Of a stretch of DNA of 64,000 nt, positions 36,860 through 45,609 are shown piece by piece. The DNA comes from Allopusillimonas ginsengisoli (lineage in GTDB: Bacteria > Pseudomonadota > Gammaproteobacteria > Burkholderiales > Burkholderiaceae_B). Positions within the stretch are counted from its first letter, which is position 1. Each line of letters opens with the position of its first letter. The translations under genes and the position numbers were made by a program. The DNA lies in contig NZ_SDQE01000015.1 in the NCBI RefSeq assembly GCF_004153455.1, positions 24,792-88,791 of the forward strand. The letters run 5' to 3'. Under the pieces are notes generated by a model. It saw nothing but the letters and a program-made list of their open reading frames with translations. It ran no database searches and was not told the DNA's origin.

Positions 36860-39303
36860 GGCTGGTTCTCCGACGGTTGGGACAGGAAAGAAGCCGCCGC
36901 CGGTGAGGACGGCAACAGGTCTGCGGCCCAATCGAGGCCGCGATGCCGCAACCAGGCACCGGCGAAGCCCGGTGTGCCTGCGTCCAACAGCACACGATCC
37001 ATGTCGCGTTGGTCTTGCGGGGTGGAAGCCCCGGCGAAGGCCAGCGTGGCTGGCCCCAGGTCGAGGTCGAACAGGCGATTGCCCAGGCGCGATTGGTAGT
37101 AGTAGTCACGCTTGGGCTGCGCGCTCGCCACGATCTCGATCTGGCGCGAGTTGAGCCCGAAGCCTTGGTAGATCACGCGGATCTGCGGCTCGGTGGCCTG
37201 TGGGTTAGGGAGAAAAATCCGGCTGGCGCAGCTTTCGATCACTGCCGGGGCAATGCTCGAATCCTTGATGTCGGCCAGCGACTGCGTGGCGAAGATGACG
37301 CTGACATTCTTCTTGCGCAGCGTCTTGAGCCACTGGCGGATGCGGGCGGCGAACACCGGGTCATCGAGGAACAACCAGGCTTCATCGAGGATCAACAGCG
37401 TGGGCGCGCCGTCGAAGCGCTCGTCGAAACGGGCGAACAGGTAGCCCAGCACGGCCAGCACCGCTGCCTTGCTGTGCATCAGTTCCTCCATCTCAAAGCC
37501 CTGCACGCTGCCGGAACCCAGCCGGTCAGCATCGGCGTCCAGCAACTTTCCGTGCGCCCCACCCAGCACATAAGGAGCGAGCGCCTGGCGCAGTGCGTTC
37601 GATTGCAGCAGCACCGACAGGCCCGTCAGCGTGCGCTGCTCTGCTGGCGCACCTGCGAGGCTGCCGAGTGCCGACCAGATCGCGGCCTTCTCGTCCGGGC
37701 CGATGGCGACACCTTCATGCAGCAGGCGGCCTTCCACCCATTCGGCGGCCCAGGTGCGGTAGCCTTCCTGGTCGATGCGGGCCAATGGCTGAAACGCAAT
37801 CGCCCCGTCATTGCCGAGGTCGTAATGCTCGCCGCCCAGCCCAAGGATGGTGGCGCGCATCGAGCGCCCCATATCGAAGGCGAAGATGCGCGAGCCGGGA
37901 TAGCGGCGGAACTGCATCGCCAGCGTGGCCAGCAGCACCGACTTGCCCATGCCGGTCGGCCCCGCGACCAGCGTGTGGCCCACGTCGCCGATATGCGTCA
38001 CCAGCCGGAACGGTGTCGCGCCATCGGTGCGGGTGACGATCAGCGGCGGGCCATCCAGATGCGCGTTCTTCTCTGGCCCGGCCCACACCGCCGACAGCGG
38101 CATCATGTGCGCCAGGTTCAACGTGGAAACGATGGGCTGGCGCACGTTCGCATAGGCGTTGCCGGGAATCGAGGACAGCCAGGCATCCACTGCGTTGAGC
38201 GTTTCGGGAATGGTCACGAAGCCCCGGCCCTGGATGACGCGCTCCACCATGCGCAGCTTCTCGTCGGCCACGGCCGGGTCGGCGTCGAGCACCGTCACCG
38301 TGGCGGTGAGATAGCCGAAAGCCACCTGATCGCTTCCCAACTCCTGCAAGGCGGCATCGGCATCGGCGGCCTTGTTGTTGGCGTCGGTATCGACCAGCGG
38401 GCTTTCCTGCTGGAAGATGGTTTCGCGCAGCAGCGCGACGACGTTCTTGCGCTTGGCGAACCACTGGCGGCGCAGGCGGCCCAGCTCTTTTTCCGCCTCA
38501 GCTTTGTCGAGGCAAAGGAACCGGGTTGCCCAACGATAGCCAAAACCCAGGCGGTTGAGGTCGTCCAGAATCCCCGGCCAGGTCGAGGTCGGAAAGCCCC
38601 GCACCGACACCACGCGCAGGTGCTGGTCGCCCAGCATGGGCGCCAGACCACCGACCAGGGCGGAGTCGGCCAACAGTGCGTCGATATGGAACGGCACGTC
38701 GGGCACACCGACGCGATAGCGCCGCGTGGACACCGTGGTGTGCAGGTAAGTCAGTGTCTGGCTGTCATCCAGCCAGGCAATTTCCGGCATCACGCCGTCG
38801 AGCAGGTCGAACACACGATCGGTTTCTGCCACGAAGGCTTCAAGCCGACCTTGCCAGTCCACACCGTCGCCCGGCGCGTTCTCATAGAGCATCTTGGCGG
38901 CGCGGGCGCGGGATTCTTCTGGTGGCAGATAAGCCAGCGTGAGGTGATAGGCGCTCTCGTAGTGATGGCCGGATTCCTCGAAGGCCGAGCGGCGTTCTTC
39001 CTCCACAAGCCAGGACAACGGCTCGGGGAAGTCGGAACGTGGATAGCCTGCCGCTGCGCGGCGCTCGGCCTCGATAAACAAGGCCCAGCCCGATCCCAGG
39101 CGGCGCAGTGCGTTGTTGAGCCGCGCCGACGTGGCGATCAGCTCGCCTTGCGTGGCGCTGTCCAGATCCGGCCCACGAAAGCGCGCCGTGCGCTGGAAAC
39201 TGCCATCCTTGTTCAAGACGACACCCGGCGCGATCAGTCCGGCCCAGGGTAGCCAGTCGGCCAGCAGTGCGGGCCGCTGGCGGTATTCGGCAAGGTTCAG
39301 CAT
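36856..39303 (-). CDS. trbE: TrbE (VirB4-like) conjugal transfer ATPase
   Basis: 815 residues, the largest secretion ATPase. The N-terminal CagE/VirB4 domain is followed by the motor domain with Walker A GPTGMGKSVLLATL and Walker B LLILDEAWLFLDD, then the RIFLPNPQATEPQIRVIY segment typical of VirB4. It energises pilus assembly and substrate transfer. It is 12 bases downstream of trbD. Confidence 0.96.
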   Translation of the reverse strand: MLNLAEYRQRPALLADWLPWAGLIAPGVVLNKDGSFQRTARFRGPDLDSATQGELIATSARLNNALRRLGSGWALFIEAERRAAAGYPRSDFPEPLSWLVEEERRSAFEESGHHYESAYHLTLAYLPPEESRARAAKMLYENAPGDGVDWQGRLEAFVAETDRVFDLLDGVMPEIAWLDDSQTLTYLHTTVSTRRYRVGVPDVPFHIDALLADSALVGGLAPMLGDQHLRVVSVRGFPTSTWPGILDDLNRLGFGYRWATRFLCLDKAEAEKELGRLRRQWFAKRKNVVALLRETIFQQESPLVDTDANNKAADADAALQELGSDQVAFGYLTATVTVLDADPAVADEKLRMVERVIQGRGFVTIPETLNAVDAWLSSIPGNAYANVRQPIVSTLNLAHMMPLSAVWAGPEKNAHLDGPPLIVTRTDGATPFRLVTHIGDVGHTLVAGPTGMGKSVLLATLAMQFRRYPGSRIFAFDMGRSMRATILGLGGEHYDLGNDGAIAFQPLARIDQEGYRTWAAEWVEGRLLHEGVAIGPDEKAAIWSALGSLAGAPAEQRTLTGLSVLLQSNALRQALAPYVLGGAHGKLLDADADRLGSGSVQGFEMEELMHSKAAVLAVLGYLFARFDERFDGAPTLLILDEAWLFLDDPVFAARIRQWLKTLRKKNVSVIFATQSLADIKDSSIAPAVIESCASRIFLPNPQATEPQIRVIYQGFGLNSRQIEIVASAQPKRDYYYQSRLGNRLFDLDLGPATLAFAGASTPQDQRDMDRVLLDAGTPGFAGAWLRHRGLDWAADLLPSSPAAASFLSQPSENQP

Positions 39304-39315
39304 GTCGGCACTCCC

Positions 39316-39585
39316 CTATGCGTCCAGCAGCGGCTTGTGCTTGATGTGCCGGGCGAAGACCTGCATGAACTGCGGATCGACACGCGCGCCCCAGACCGCC
39401 AGCGAATGGCCGGCGATCCACAGCACCACGCCGGGAATCCACAGTTGCAGGCCCAACCCGACGGCGGCAGCCAGCGTGCCGTTGGCGATCGCCACGGTGC
39501 GCGGAGCACCGCCTAGCAGAATCGGCTCGGTTAGCGAGCGATGCAGCGGCACTTCAAAGCCCGGAAGATCGGTGGCCGTGCTCAT
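39316..39585 (-). CDS. trbD: TrbD (VirB3-like) conjugal transfer protein
   Basis: 89 residues with the VirB3 start FEVPLHRSLTEPILLGGAPR and two hydrophobic segments (about 34-68), ending with RHIKHKPLLDA. It is a small inner-membrane protein that works with the VirB4-type ATPase. Its start overlaps the trbC stop. Confidence 0.93.
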   Translation of the reverse strand: MSTATDLPGFEVPLHRSLTEPILLGGAPRTVAIANGTLAAAVGLGLQLWIPGVVLWIAGHSLAVWGARVDPQFMQVFARHIKHKPLLDA

Positions 39586-39968
39586 ACGACGGCCCCGCCG
39601 GAGAAGCTGAAGAACGACAGGAAGAAGCTCGAAGCCGCGAAGGCGATGGACAGGCCGAAGACGATCTGGATCAGCTTGCGAAAGCCCCCCGACGTGTCGC
39701 CGAAGGCCAGCGCCAGGCCCGTCGCAATAATGATGATGACCGCGACGATGCGGGCCACCGGCCCCTGGATGGATTCGAGGATGGATTGCAGCGGGCCTTC
39801 CCAGGGCATCGAGGAACCGGCGGCCTGCGCCGTTCCCGCCAGCAACAGCATCAATACCGCGAGCAGCAGCCCTTGTCCTGCGGGGCGGGCCAGGCGGTGC
39901 AAACGCGCCAGCATGGGCAGCGGGGAAAGCGGATTGTCAGAAAAACGGAAAGCATCAACGTGCGTCAT
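39582..39968 (-). CDS. trbC: TrbC (VirB2-like) major pilin
   Basis: 128 residues. A cleavable leader ending near GTAQA-AGSS is followed by two hydrophobic helices separated by a small loop (IVAVIIIIATGLALAFGDTSGG and the Phe/Ser-rich C-terminus). This matches the VirB2/TrbC pilin plan. TraF-type peptidases mature this pilin in related systems; the traF gene is at 55542. Confidence 0.92.
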   Translation of the reverse strand: MTHVDAFRFSDNPLSPLPMLARLHRLARPAGQGLLLAVLMLLLAGTAQAAGSSMPWEGPLQSILESIQGPVARIVAVIIIIATGLALAFGDTSGGFRKLIQIVFGLSIAFAASSFFLSFFSFSGGAVV

Positions 39969-41014
39969 GGCAGTTCTCCAGAGGATTGGTCGGGGGACGG
40001 GGAAGGAACAGGCGGCAGCTCGGGAAACGGTGCTTCCAGCGCATCCGCCAGGCGGTAGCCCGCGCCGTCGAAACCGACGACACGAGAAATGGTTTCGACA
40101 TGGCGCTTGCGACCACGGCCTGCGATGTGGATGACGACGTTGACCGCCTCGGCGATCAGGGCGCGGGGCGGATTCACCGCGACTTCCAGGATCAGTTGCT
40201 CTAGGCGCAGCAGCGCGCCCAACGCGGAGCCGGCATGAATGGTGGCGATGCCACCGGGGTGGCCCGTGCCCCAGACCTTCACCAGATCCAGCGCTTCGCC
40301 GCCGCGCACTTCGCCGACGATCACGCGATCCGGGCGTAGCCGCATCGTGGCGCGCACCAACTCCTGCATCGACACCACGCCCGCGCGGGTGCGCAGGGGT
40401 ACGTGGTCACGGGCCGCGCATTGCAGTTCGATGGTGTCTTCGAGCACCAGCACGCGGTCGCCGGTGGCGGCGATCTCGGCCAGCAAGGCATTGGCCAGTG
40501 TGGTCTTGCCGGTACTGGTGCCTCCGGCGATCAGGATGTTCTGCCGCTCGCGCACGGCATGACACAGGAACTCGGCCTGCCCAGCGGTCAGGATGCCATC
40601 GGCCACATAGCGATCCAGACCGATGATGCTCATGGCACGCTTGCGTAGCGCAAAGGCTGGGCCGGGTGCGGCGGGCGGCAAGATGCCCTCAAAGCGCTCA
40701 CCGGTTTCTGGCAGTTCGGCGGTCAATAGCGGTTGGCCGCGATGCACCTCCGCTCCAACATGGGCGGCGACCAGTCGGATGATGCGTTCGCCATCGGCTT
40801 CGGGCAGTTCGACTCCAAGCGGCGCACGGCCAGAGGACAGCCGATCCACCCACAATGTCCGGTCGGGGTTGAGCATCACTTCCACCACGTCCGGGTCTTC
40901 CAGCGCAGCAGCGATCACCGGCCCCATCGCCGTGCGCAGCATCTGGATGCGGCGATCCTGGGACGCCGCAGCGGATGAGCGTGGATCGGGCGGGATCTGT
41001 GGAACGGCACTCAT
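39965..41014 (-). CDS. trbB: TrbB (VirB11-like) secretion ATPase
   Basis: 349 residues, a hexameric traffic ATPase. Walker A is AGGTSTGKTTLANALLAE, the Asp box is RVLVLEDTIEL, the His box region is VGEVRGGEALDLVKVWGTGHPGG, and the Arg finger region is MRLRPDRVI. It couples to TrbE at the base of the channel. Overlapping ATGA junctions link it to trbC and the upstream copG gene. Confidence 0.96.
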   Translation of the reverse strand: MSAVPQIPPDPRSSAAASQDRRIQMLRTAMGPVIAAALEDPDVVEVMLNPDRTLWVDRLSSGRAPLGVELPEADGERIIRLVAAHVGAEVHRGQPLLTAELPETGERFEGILPPAAPGPAFALRKRAMSIIGLDRYVADGILTAGQAEFLCHAVRERQNILIAGGTSTGKTTLANALLAEIAATGDRVLVLEDTIELQCAARDHVPLRTRAGVVSMQELVRATMRLRPDRVIVGEVRGGEALDLVKVWGTGHPGGIATIHAGSALGALLRLEQLILEVAVNPPRALIAEAVNVVIHIAGRGRKRHVETISRVVGFDGAGYRLADALEAPFPELPPVPSPSPDQSSGELP

Positions 41015-41487
41015 GACGCACGCTCCGCAGTGCGTTCATGGGCGGCTGCCATCGCCGCCGAGTCACCCATGCGCATGGGGTCGGGGTGCAGCTCTTCCAC
41101 CACGTCGCGCACCAGGCTGCGGCCACGCAGCAGGTGACGGCCCAACTGTTCGACGAACTGCTCGAAACGCGCCTTGCCCTGAGCGCGAGCCGCATCCTGA
41201 TGGGCTTCGGGTACCGGCGTACTGACGGTCAGGTAGTAGCGGATGAACAGCGCCAGCGTTTCGATCTGGATGTTCTGGTCGCGCTCCAGGCGCTCGGCTT
41301 GCCGCGACAGGCGATCCAGACGCTTGGCAATGGCGGCCTCGCGCTGGTCGCCGGCATCGGGCGACAGCCAGGACGCCAAGGCAGCGGCGACGATGCTGGA
41401 CTTGGATACGCCTTTCTTGGCGGCCAGCTCGTCCAAGCGTTTGGCGTGCTCGTGCTGGATGAACAGGTTCAATCGGTATTGGCTCAT
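41011..41487 (-). CDS. CopG/RHH-type DNA-binding protein of the tra operon
   Basis: A 158-residue protein whose N-terminus (YRLNLFIQHEHAKRLDELAAKKGVSKSSIVAAAL) is a ribbon-helix-helix. A helical C-terminal region follows, with a membrane-like LALFIRYYLTV segment. It is always found between traG and trbB in this ICE group and is probably a regulator or relaxosome accessory factor. Overlapping junctions bind it to traG and trbB. Confidence 0.88.
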   Translation of the reverse strand: MSQYRLNLFIQHEHAKRLDELAAKKGVSKSSIVAAALASWLSPDAGDQREAAIAKRLDRLSRQAERLERDQNIQIETLALFIRYYLTVSTPVPEAHQDAARAQGKARFEQFVEQLGRHLLRGRSLVRDVVEELHPDPMRMGDSAAMAAAHERTAERAS

Positions 41488-43490
41488 AGGTCGATTCCGT
41501 CGTTGGGGTCGAGGGACGCCAGCCGCGCCGTGCGTTGCAGGGCGGGGTCGAGCTGGCCGGGAAGCACCGGGGGCATGTCGTCGTCATCGAGCAGCGACAG
41601 GTCGCTGGTCGGGGCATCCATCGCGGGGATATAGGCGATGGCTTCGGACAGTTCCGGCTGGCGGCGTGGGCCGCCGTCGTCGGTCGAACCCAAGGCCTCC
41701 AGGTCATCGCTGGATGCCGTGGCCGGTGGCGCAGGAACCGCAGGTATTGCCAGGCCTCTCCAGTCGTCAGGTCGTGCAGGCGGCACATCGGCATAGCGAC
41801 CTGCCGTCACCGCAGGCGGCGGAAATACCCGTTGCTTGAAATTGGCGTCGGCGAAATAGCGCAGCTTCTTCGCCTTGATCGGCGCGACGCTGGACACCAT
41901 CACCACCGCTTCATCGGTCGGCAGTTGCATCACTTCGCCCGGCGTCAGCAGTGGCCGTGCCGTCTCCTGCCGCGACACCATCAGATGCCCCAGCCACGGC
42001 GCAAGCCGGTGGCCTGCGTAGTTGCGCTGGGCGCGTAACTCAGTGGCCGTGCCCAATGTTTCGGAAATGCGTTTGGCCGTCCTTTCGTCGTTGGTGGCGA
42101 AGGTCACGCGCACATGGCAGTTGTCCAGAATCGAATGGTTCTGGCCGTAGGCTTTGTCGATCTGGTTGAGCGACTGCGCGATCAGGAAGCTGCGGATGCC
42201 ATAGCCCGCCATGAACGCCAGCGCCGTCTCGAAGAAATCGAGCCGACCCAATGCCGGAAACTCGTCGAGCATCAGCAGCAGCTTGTGGCGGCGTTCGATC
42301 CCATCACTGCCATCCAGCGATTCGGTGAGCCGCCGGCCGATCTGGTTGAGGATCAGCCGGATCAGCGGTTTGGTGCGCGAAATGTCCGACGGCGGCACCA
42401 CCAGGTACAGCGACACAGGATGTTCCGCAGCGATCAAGTCGGCAATGCGCCAGTCACAGCGCGAAGTGACTTCGGCCACGGTCGGATCGCGGTACAGGCC
42501 GAGGAACGACATAGCAGTGGAGAGCACGCCCGAGCGCTCGTTGTCGCTTTTGTTGAGCACTTCGCGGGCAGCGGATGCAACGACGGGATGCTGGGCATCG
42601 CCCAGGTGTTTGGTCGTCATCATCCGGTGCAAAGTCAGCTCGAACGGACTGGCCGGGTCGGACAGGAAGTTGGCGACGCCGCGCAGCGTCTTGTCTTCGC
42701 CCGCATAAAGCACATGCAGGATGGCGCCGACTAGCAGCGCGTGACTGGTCTTCTCCCAGTGGTTGCGTTTCTCCAGCGCACCTTCGGGATCGACCAAGAT
42801 GTCGGCGATGTTCTGCACGTCGCGCACCTCATGCGCGCCGCGCCGCACTTCGAGCAGCGGGTTGTAGGCCGCCGAACCGGCATCGGTCGGGTTGAACAGC
42901 AGGCAGTGGCTGAACCGACTGCGCCAGCCAGCGGTGATTTGCCAGTTCTCGCCCTTGATGTCGTGGATGACGGCGGACGCGGGCCAGGACAGCAGCGTCG
43001 GCACCACCAGGCCCACGCCCTTGCCGGAGCGCGTCGGCGCAAAGGTCAGGACGTGTTCCGGCCCTTCGTGCCGCAGGTAGTGGCCGTCATGCTGACCAAG
43101 AAAGACGCCGGCGGGCTGCGTCAGCCTGGCCTTGCGAATGTCGGCGGCATCGGCCCAGCGGGCCGAGCCATAGGTCGTCACCTTGCGCGCCTGGCGCGAG
43201 CGCCACACCGACATGGCGATGGCGACCACCACGGCAAACAGGCCGCTTCCCGCCGCGATCATGCCGCCGGTGTCGAACACCTGAGGCGCGTAGGCATCGA
43301 AGAAGAACCACCACTCGAACAGCTTCCACGGGTAATAGACCGGCGTACCGTGGAAGTCGAACCAGGGCGAGCCCAGGCGTAGCTGGTAGCCCAAGGCGGC
43401 GGCAGTCCATTGCGTGGCACCCCACACACCGGCGATCACGATGCCGAACACGGCGGCGATCTGCCCGAACAACACACCCTGAGCCTGCAT
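41484..43490 (-). CDS. traG: TraG/VirD4-type coupling protein
   Basis: 668 residues. Two N-terminal membrane spans (FGQIAAVFGIVIAGVWGATQ and GSGLFAVVVAIAMSVW) precede the coupling ATPase, with Walker A FAPTRSGKGVGLVVPTLL and Walker B LLLMLDEFPALGRLDFFE. It docks the relaxase-DNA complex to the secretion channel. The open frame starts 22 codons upstream at 43556, but GGAGG before the ATG at 43490 and the family start MQAQGVLFGQ favour the shorter form. It is the first gene of the trb operon. Confidence 0.95.
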   Translation of the reverse strand: MQAQGVLFGQIAAVFGIVIAGVWGATQWTAAALGYQLRLGSPWFDFHGTPVYYPWKLFEWWFFFDAYAPQVFDTGGMIAAGSGLFAVVVAIAMSVWRSRQARKVTTYGSARWADAADIRKARLTQPAGVFLGQHDGHYLRHEGPEHVLTFAPTRSGKGVGLVVPTLLSWPASAVIHDIKGENWQITAGWRSRFSHCLLFNPTDAGSAAYNPLLEVRRGAHEVRDVQNIADILVDPEGALEKRNHWEKTSHALLVGAILHVLYAGEDKTLRGVANFLSDPASPFELTLHRMMTTKHLGDAQHPVVASAAREVLNKSDNERSGVLSTAMSFLGLYRDPTVAEVTSRCDWRIADLIAAEHPVSLYLVVPPSDISRTKPLIRLILNQIGRRLTESLDGSDGIERRHKLLLMLDEFPALGRLDFFETALAFMAGYGIRSFLIAQSLNQIDKAYGQNHSILDNCHVRVTFATNDERTAKRISETLGTATELRAQRNYAGHRLAPWLGHLMVSRQETARPLLTPGEVMQLPTDEAVVMVSSVAPIKAKKLRYFADANFKQRVFPPPAVTAGRYADVPPARPDDWRGLAIPAVPAPPATASSDDLEALGSTDDGGPRRQPELSEAIAYIPAMDAPTSDLSLLDDDDMPPVLPGQLDPALQRTARLASLDPNDGIDL

Positions 43491-43651
43491 ACCTTGGCCT
43501 CCAATTTCTCCTGCGCTGCTTCCCCGTGGAAAGCGCGGCACAAAGGCGTGCCGCATGCGTCAGGATCGGTGCCGATTCAGTGCCGGTCAAAGACCGTTAT
43601 CGGCAGCAAGGTGATGCAAAAAGCATGGTTTCATGCAGGGACGAAGCCAAT

Positions 43652-43682
43652 AAAAAGGCCGCAGGCGTAAGCGCGCTGCGGC
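43652..43682 (-). terminator. Rho-independent terminator after eexN
   Basis: On the minus strand a 7-bp GC stem (GCCGCAG / CTGCGGC, 11-base loop with extra pairing) is followed directly by CTTTTTA. It lies 44 bases past the eexN stop and before traG, so it separates the traR-eexN transcript from the traG-trb operon. The 235-bp spacer should also hold the traG promoter, which was not identified. Confidence 0.75.
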
Positions 43683-43725
43683 GTGTCGAGAAAGAAAAAT
43701 AGGATGTGAGGCAAGCCGCCAACAG

Positions 43726-43998
43726 TCAGAACCTGGGCGGCGTCTCCGGTGGTGTGTAAGGCACCTTGCCGTTGCCGAAGAAGCGCTTGTTCGTCGCCTC
43801 GGCCACCCGATTGCACAGCACGTCGCTCATCGTGAGACGCTCGGTCTTGCACTGGCGGCGCAGATCCTTCAACCGCTCGGGATCGGCGGCCAGCTCTTCC
43901 ACGGTCGGTACATTGGCTGCCTGTTTCGGTGTTTCGGACTGGCCGCAAGCGGACAGCGCGGCGACCAACAGGAATGGGGCGATCTGCTTCATGGTCAT
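43726..43998 (-). CDS. eexN: EexN-like entry-exclusion lipoprotein
   Basis: A 90-residue lipoprotein with signal MKQIAPFLLVAALSAC (lipobox LSAC) and the EexN-type core DPERLKDLRRQCKTER and RVAEATNKRFFGNG. It is a paralogue of the lipoprotein at 35804-36118, so the element carries two exclusion-type proteins. Its ATG overlaps the stop of the LysR gene, hence coupled expression. Entry exclusion is inferred from family and context. Confidence 0.8.
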   Translation of the reverse strand: MTMKQIAPFLLVAALSACGQSETPKQAANVPTVEELAADPERLKDLRRQCKTERLTMSDVLCNRVAEATNKRFFGNGKVPYTPPETPPRF

Positions 43999-44939
43999 GA
44001 CTCGACCTCCTCTTGGGGATCGGGTTCAAGGGGTGGCGTGGCTCTGATGCCGTCCGGCGATTCGATCGCCTGTACGCGCTCGATAAAGCGTGACAGCACG
44101 TCCGAGAATTCGCCTTCTCGGTGCAGTACGTAGGTCGTCAGCAAAGGGGAACGGCCTGCCAAGGGACGGGCGACCACACCCGACTCTCGGCTGGCCATGA
44201 TGTATGGCGCTCCAGTCAGCCCCAGCGCAAAGCCCGCCGACACCAGCGCCATCATCAAATCACACGAGGCCACGCGCTCGGCAACCAGCGGCTCCATATC
44301 CACCCGTCGCAGCACGCGCTCGACCTGACGCGCATGGCCTTCGCACACTTGCAGGTCGCACAACACCAGTGGGTAGCGCAGCACTTCTTCCAACGGGATG
44401 CGCTTGTGCTTGAGTAGCGGATGGCGCGCAGGCACCGCCACCATCAGCACATCGCTCCAAACGGCTTCGGCAGTGATGCCCTCTCCAACTTCATCGGACT
44501 GGGCAAAGCCCACGTCGTACAGGTCGTCATGCAGTCCCTTGATCTGCTGCGACAAGGGCACCTCGAACAGGCGAATCTCGACTTCGGGTTCTTCCTGCCG
44601 ACACAGCGCCAGCAAGGACGGCAGGCGCGACGGCGTGATGCCGTCGGACAGTGCGATACGCAACTGACCGTGGAAGCCGTTGGTGGCTGCATTCACGCTA
44701 TCCCGCGCCTGCTGCAAGGCGGTGAAGATGCGCGGCACATGCGCAAGGAACAGCTTGCCCGCCCGCGTCAGCCGCGTGCTTCGGCTGGTGCGGACGAAAA
44801 GTTGTTCCCCCAGGTCTTCTTCCAGCTCCTTGATGGTGCGTGACAGCGGGGATTGCTCGATATGCAGCCGCTCTGCCGCGCGGGCGAAGTGGAGTTCTTC
44901 GGCCACGGCCAGGAAGCAACGCAGGTGCCGAAGTTCCAT
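43995..44939 (-). CDS. traR: LysR family regulator, traR-like
   Basis: 314 residues with the LysR HTH at the N-terminus (LHFARAAERLHIEQSPLSRTIKELEEDLGEQL) and an effector domain from about residue 92 (GQLRIALSDGITPSRLPSLL). In Tn4371-type ICEs a LysR protein at this position, between cargo and traG, is named TraR. It is coupled to eexN downstream. A decayed partial relative occurs at 50350-50706 in the same orientation on the other side of the cargo block. Confidence 0.85.
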   Translation of the reverse strand: MELRHLRCFLAVAEELHFARAAERLHIEQSPLSRTIKELEEDLGEQLFVRTSRSTRLTRAGKLFLAHVPRIFTALQQARDSVNAATNGFHGQLRIALSDGITPSRLPSLLALCRQEEPEVEIRLFEVPLSQQIKGLHDDLYDVGFAQSDEVGEGITAEAVWSDVLMVAVPARHPLLKHKRIPLEEVLRYPLVLCDLQVCEGHARQVERVLRRVDMEPLVAERVASCDLMMALVSAGFALGLTGAPYIMASRESGVVARPLAGRSPLLTTYVLHREGEFSDVLSRFIERVQAIESPDGIRATPPLEPDPQEEVES

Positions 44940-44948
44940 AGTGGTGGC

Positions 44949-45566
44949 TCACACAACGGACAGCACTTCCGATAGTGCCTTGCGAGGTTTTTGCGGCCAA
45001 TTTCCTGCTGCGGGATGGCCGACAGCGACAATCATCACCGGCAATTCGTTGGCGGAAATCCCAAACTCAAGAGTTACTTTCGTTGCATCGAATCCGCTCA
45101 TGGCGCATGAGCCCAGGCCCATTGCCTGAGCGGCCAACATGAGCGTCATGGACGCCAGGGAAGCTGAGCGGACTGCCTCGTCACGCTGCAAGGCGGGATC
45201 CGCAGTATGGGATATGCTGGCCTGAGCCACCCACCCATCAACCATCTTCTGCTCCATAATTTTTGCGTCCACACTAGGTTTCAGAGCTGCGGCCAACTGC
45301 GTATGCGCTGCCAGCTTGCCACAGACGATGAAGGCGACAGACGCATCTACGACTTTTTGCTGTTCAAAAGCAGCAGCTTTCAGGCGCTCTTTAGCAGCCT
45401 CGGACTGCACAGCGATGAATCGCCAGTTCTGCATGTTATATGCCGATGGTGCTTTGGTCGCATGATTGACCAAAGCGGCAATCACATCGCCACCCAAAGG
45501 ACGATTCGGCTGAAAGTGATTGATTGATGCACGAGATTCAACAACGTTGTGAATAGAATTTGTCAT
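44949..45566 (-). CDS. Nitroreductase family flavoprotein
   Basis: 205 residues of the FMN-dependent nitroreductase fold. It shows VVESRASINHFQPNRPLG (FMN phosphate-binding Arg/Ser), HATKAPSAYNMQNWRF, and AAQAMGLGSCAMSGFD near the C-terminus. It probably reduces nitro- or quinone-type compounds using NAD(P)H. The start at 45566 is chosen because the upstream open frame has no family homology. It is probably the last gene of the TetR-controlled run of four genes. Confidence 0.85.
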   Translation of the reverse strand: MTNSIHNVVESRASINHFQPNRPLGGDVIAALVNHATKAPSAYNMQNWRFIAVQSEAAKERLKAAAFEQQKVVDASVAFIVCGKLAAHTQLAAALKPSVDAKIMEQKMVDGWVAQASISHTADPALQRDEAVRSASLASMTLMLAAQAMGLGSCAMSGFDATKVTLEFGISANELPVMIVAVGHPAAGNWPQKPRKALSEVLSVV

Positions 45567-45609
45567 GTGAAGGTCCAGTGAGAAAATAAATTCAAAAGAA
45601 ATGCGATAG

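Noticed and set aside
36943..39252. 769-codon open frame antisense to trbE
   Set aside because: It mirrors trbE completely, has an Arg/His/Gln-rich composition with no domain, and arises because GC-rich codons leave few stops on the opposite strand.
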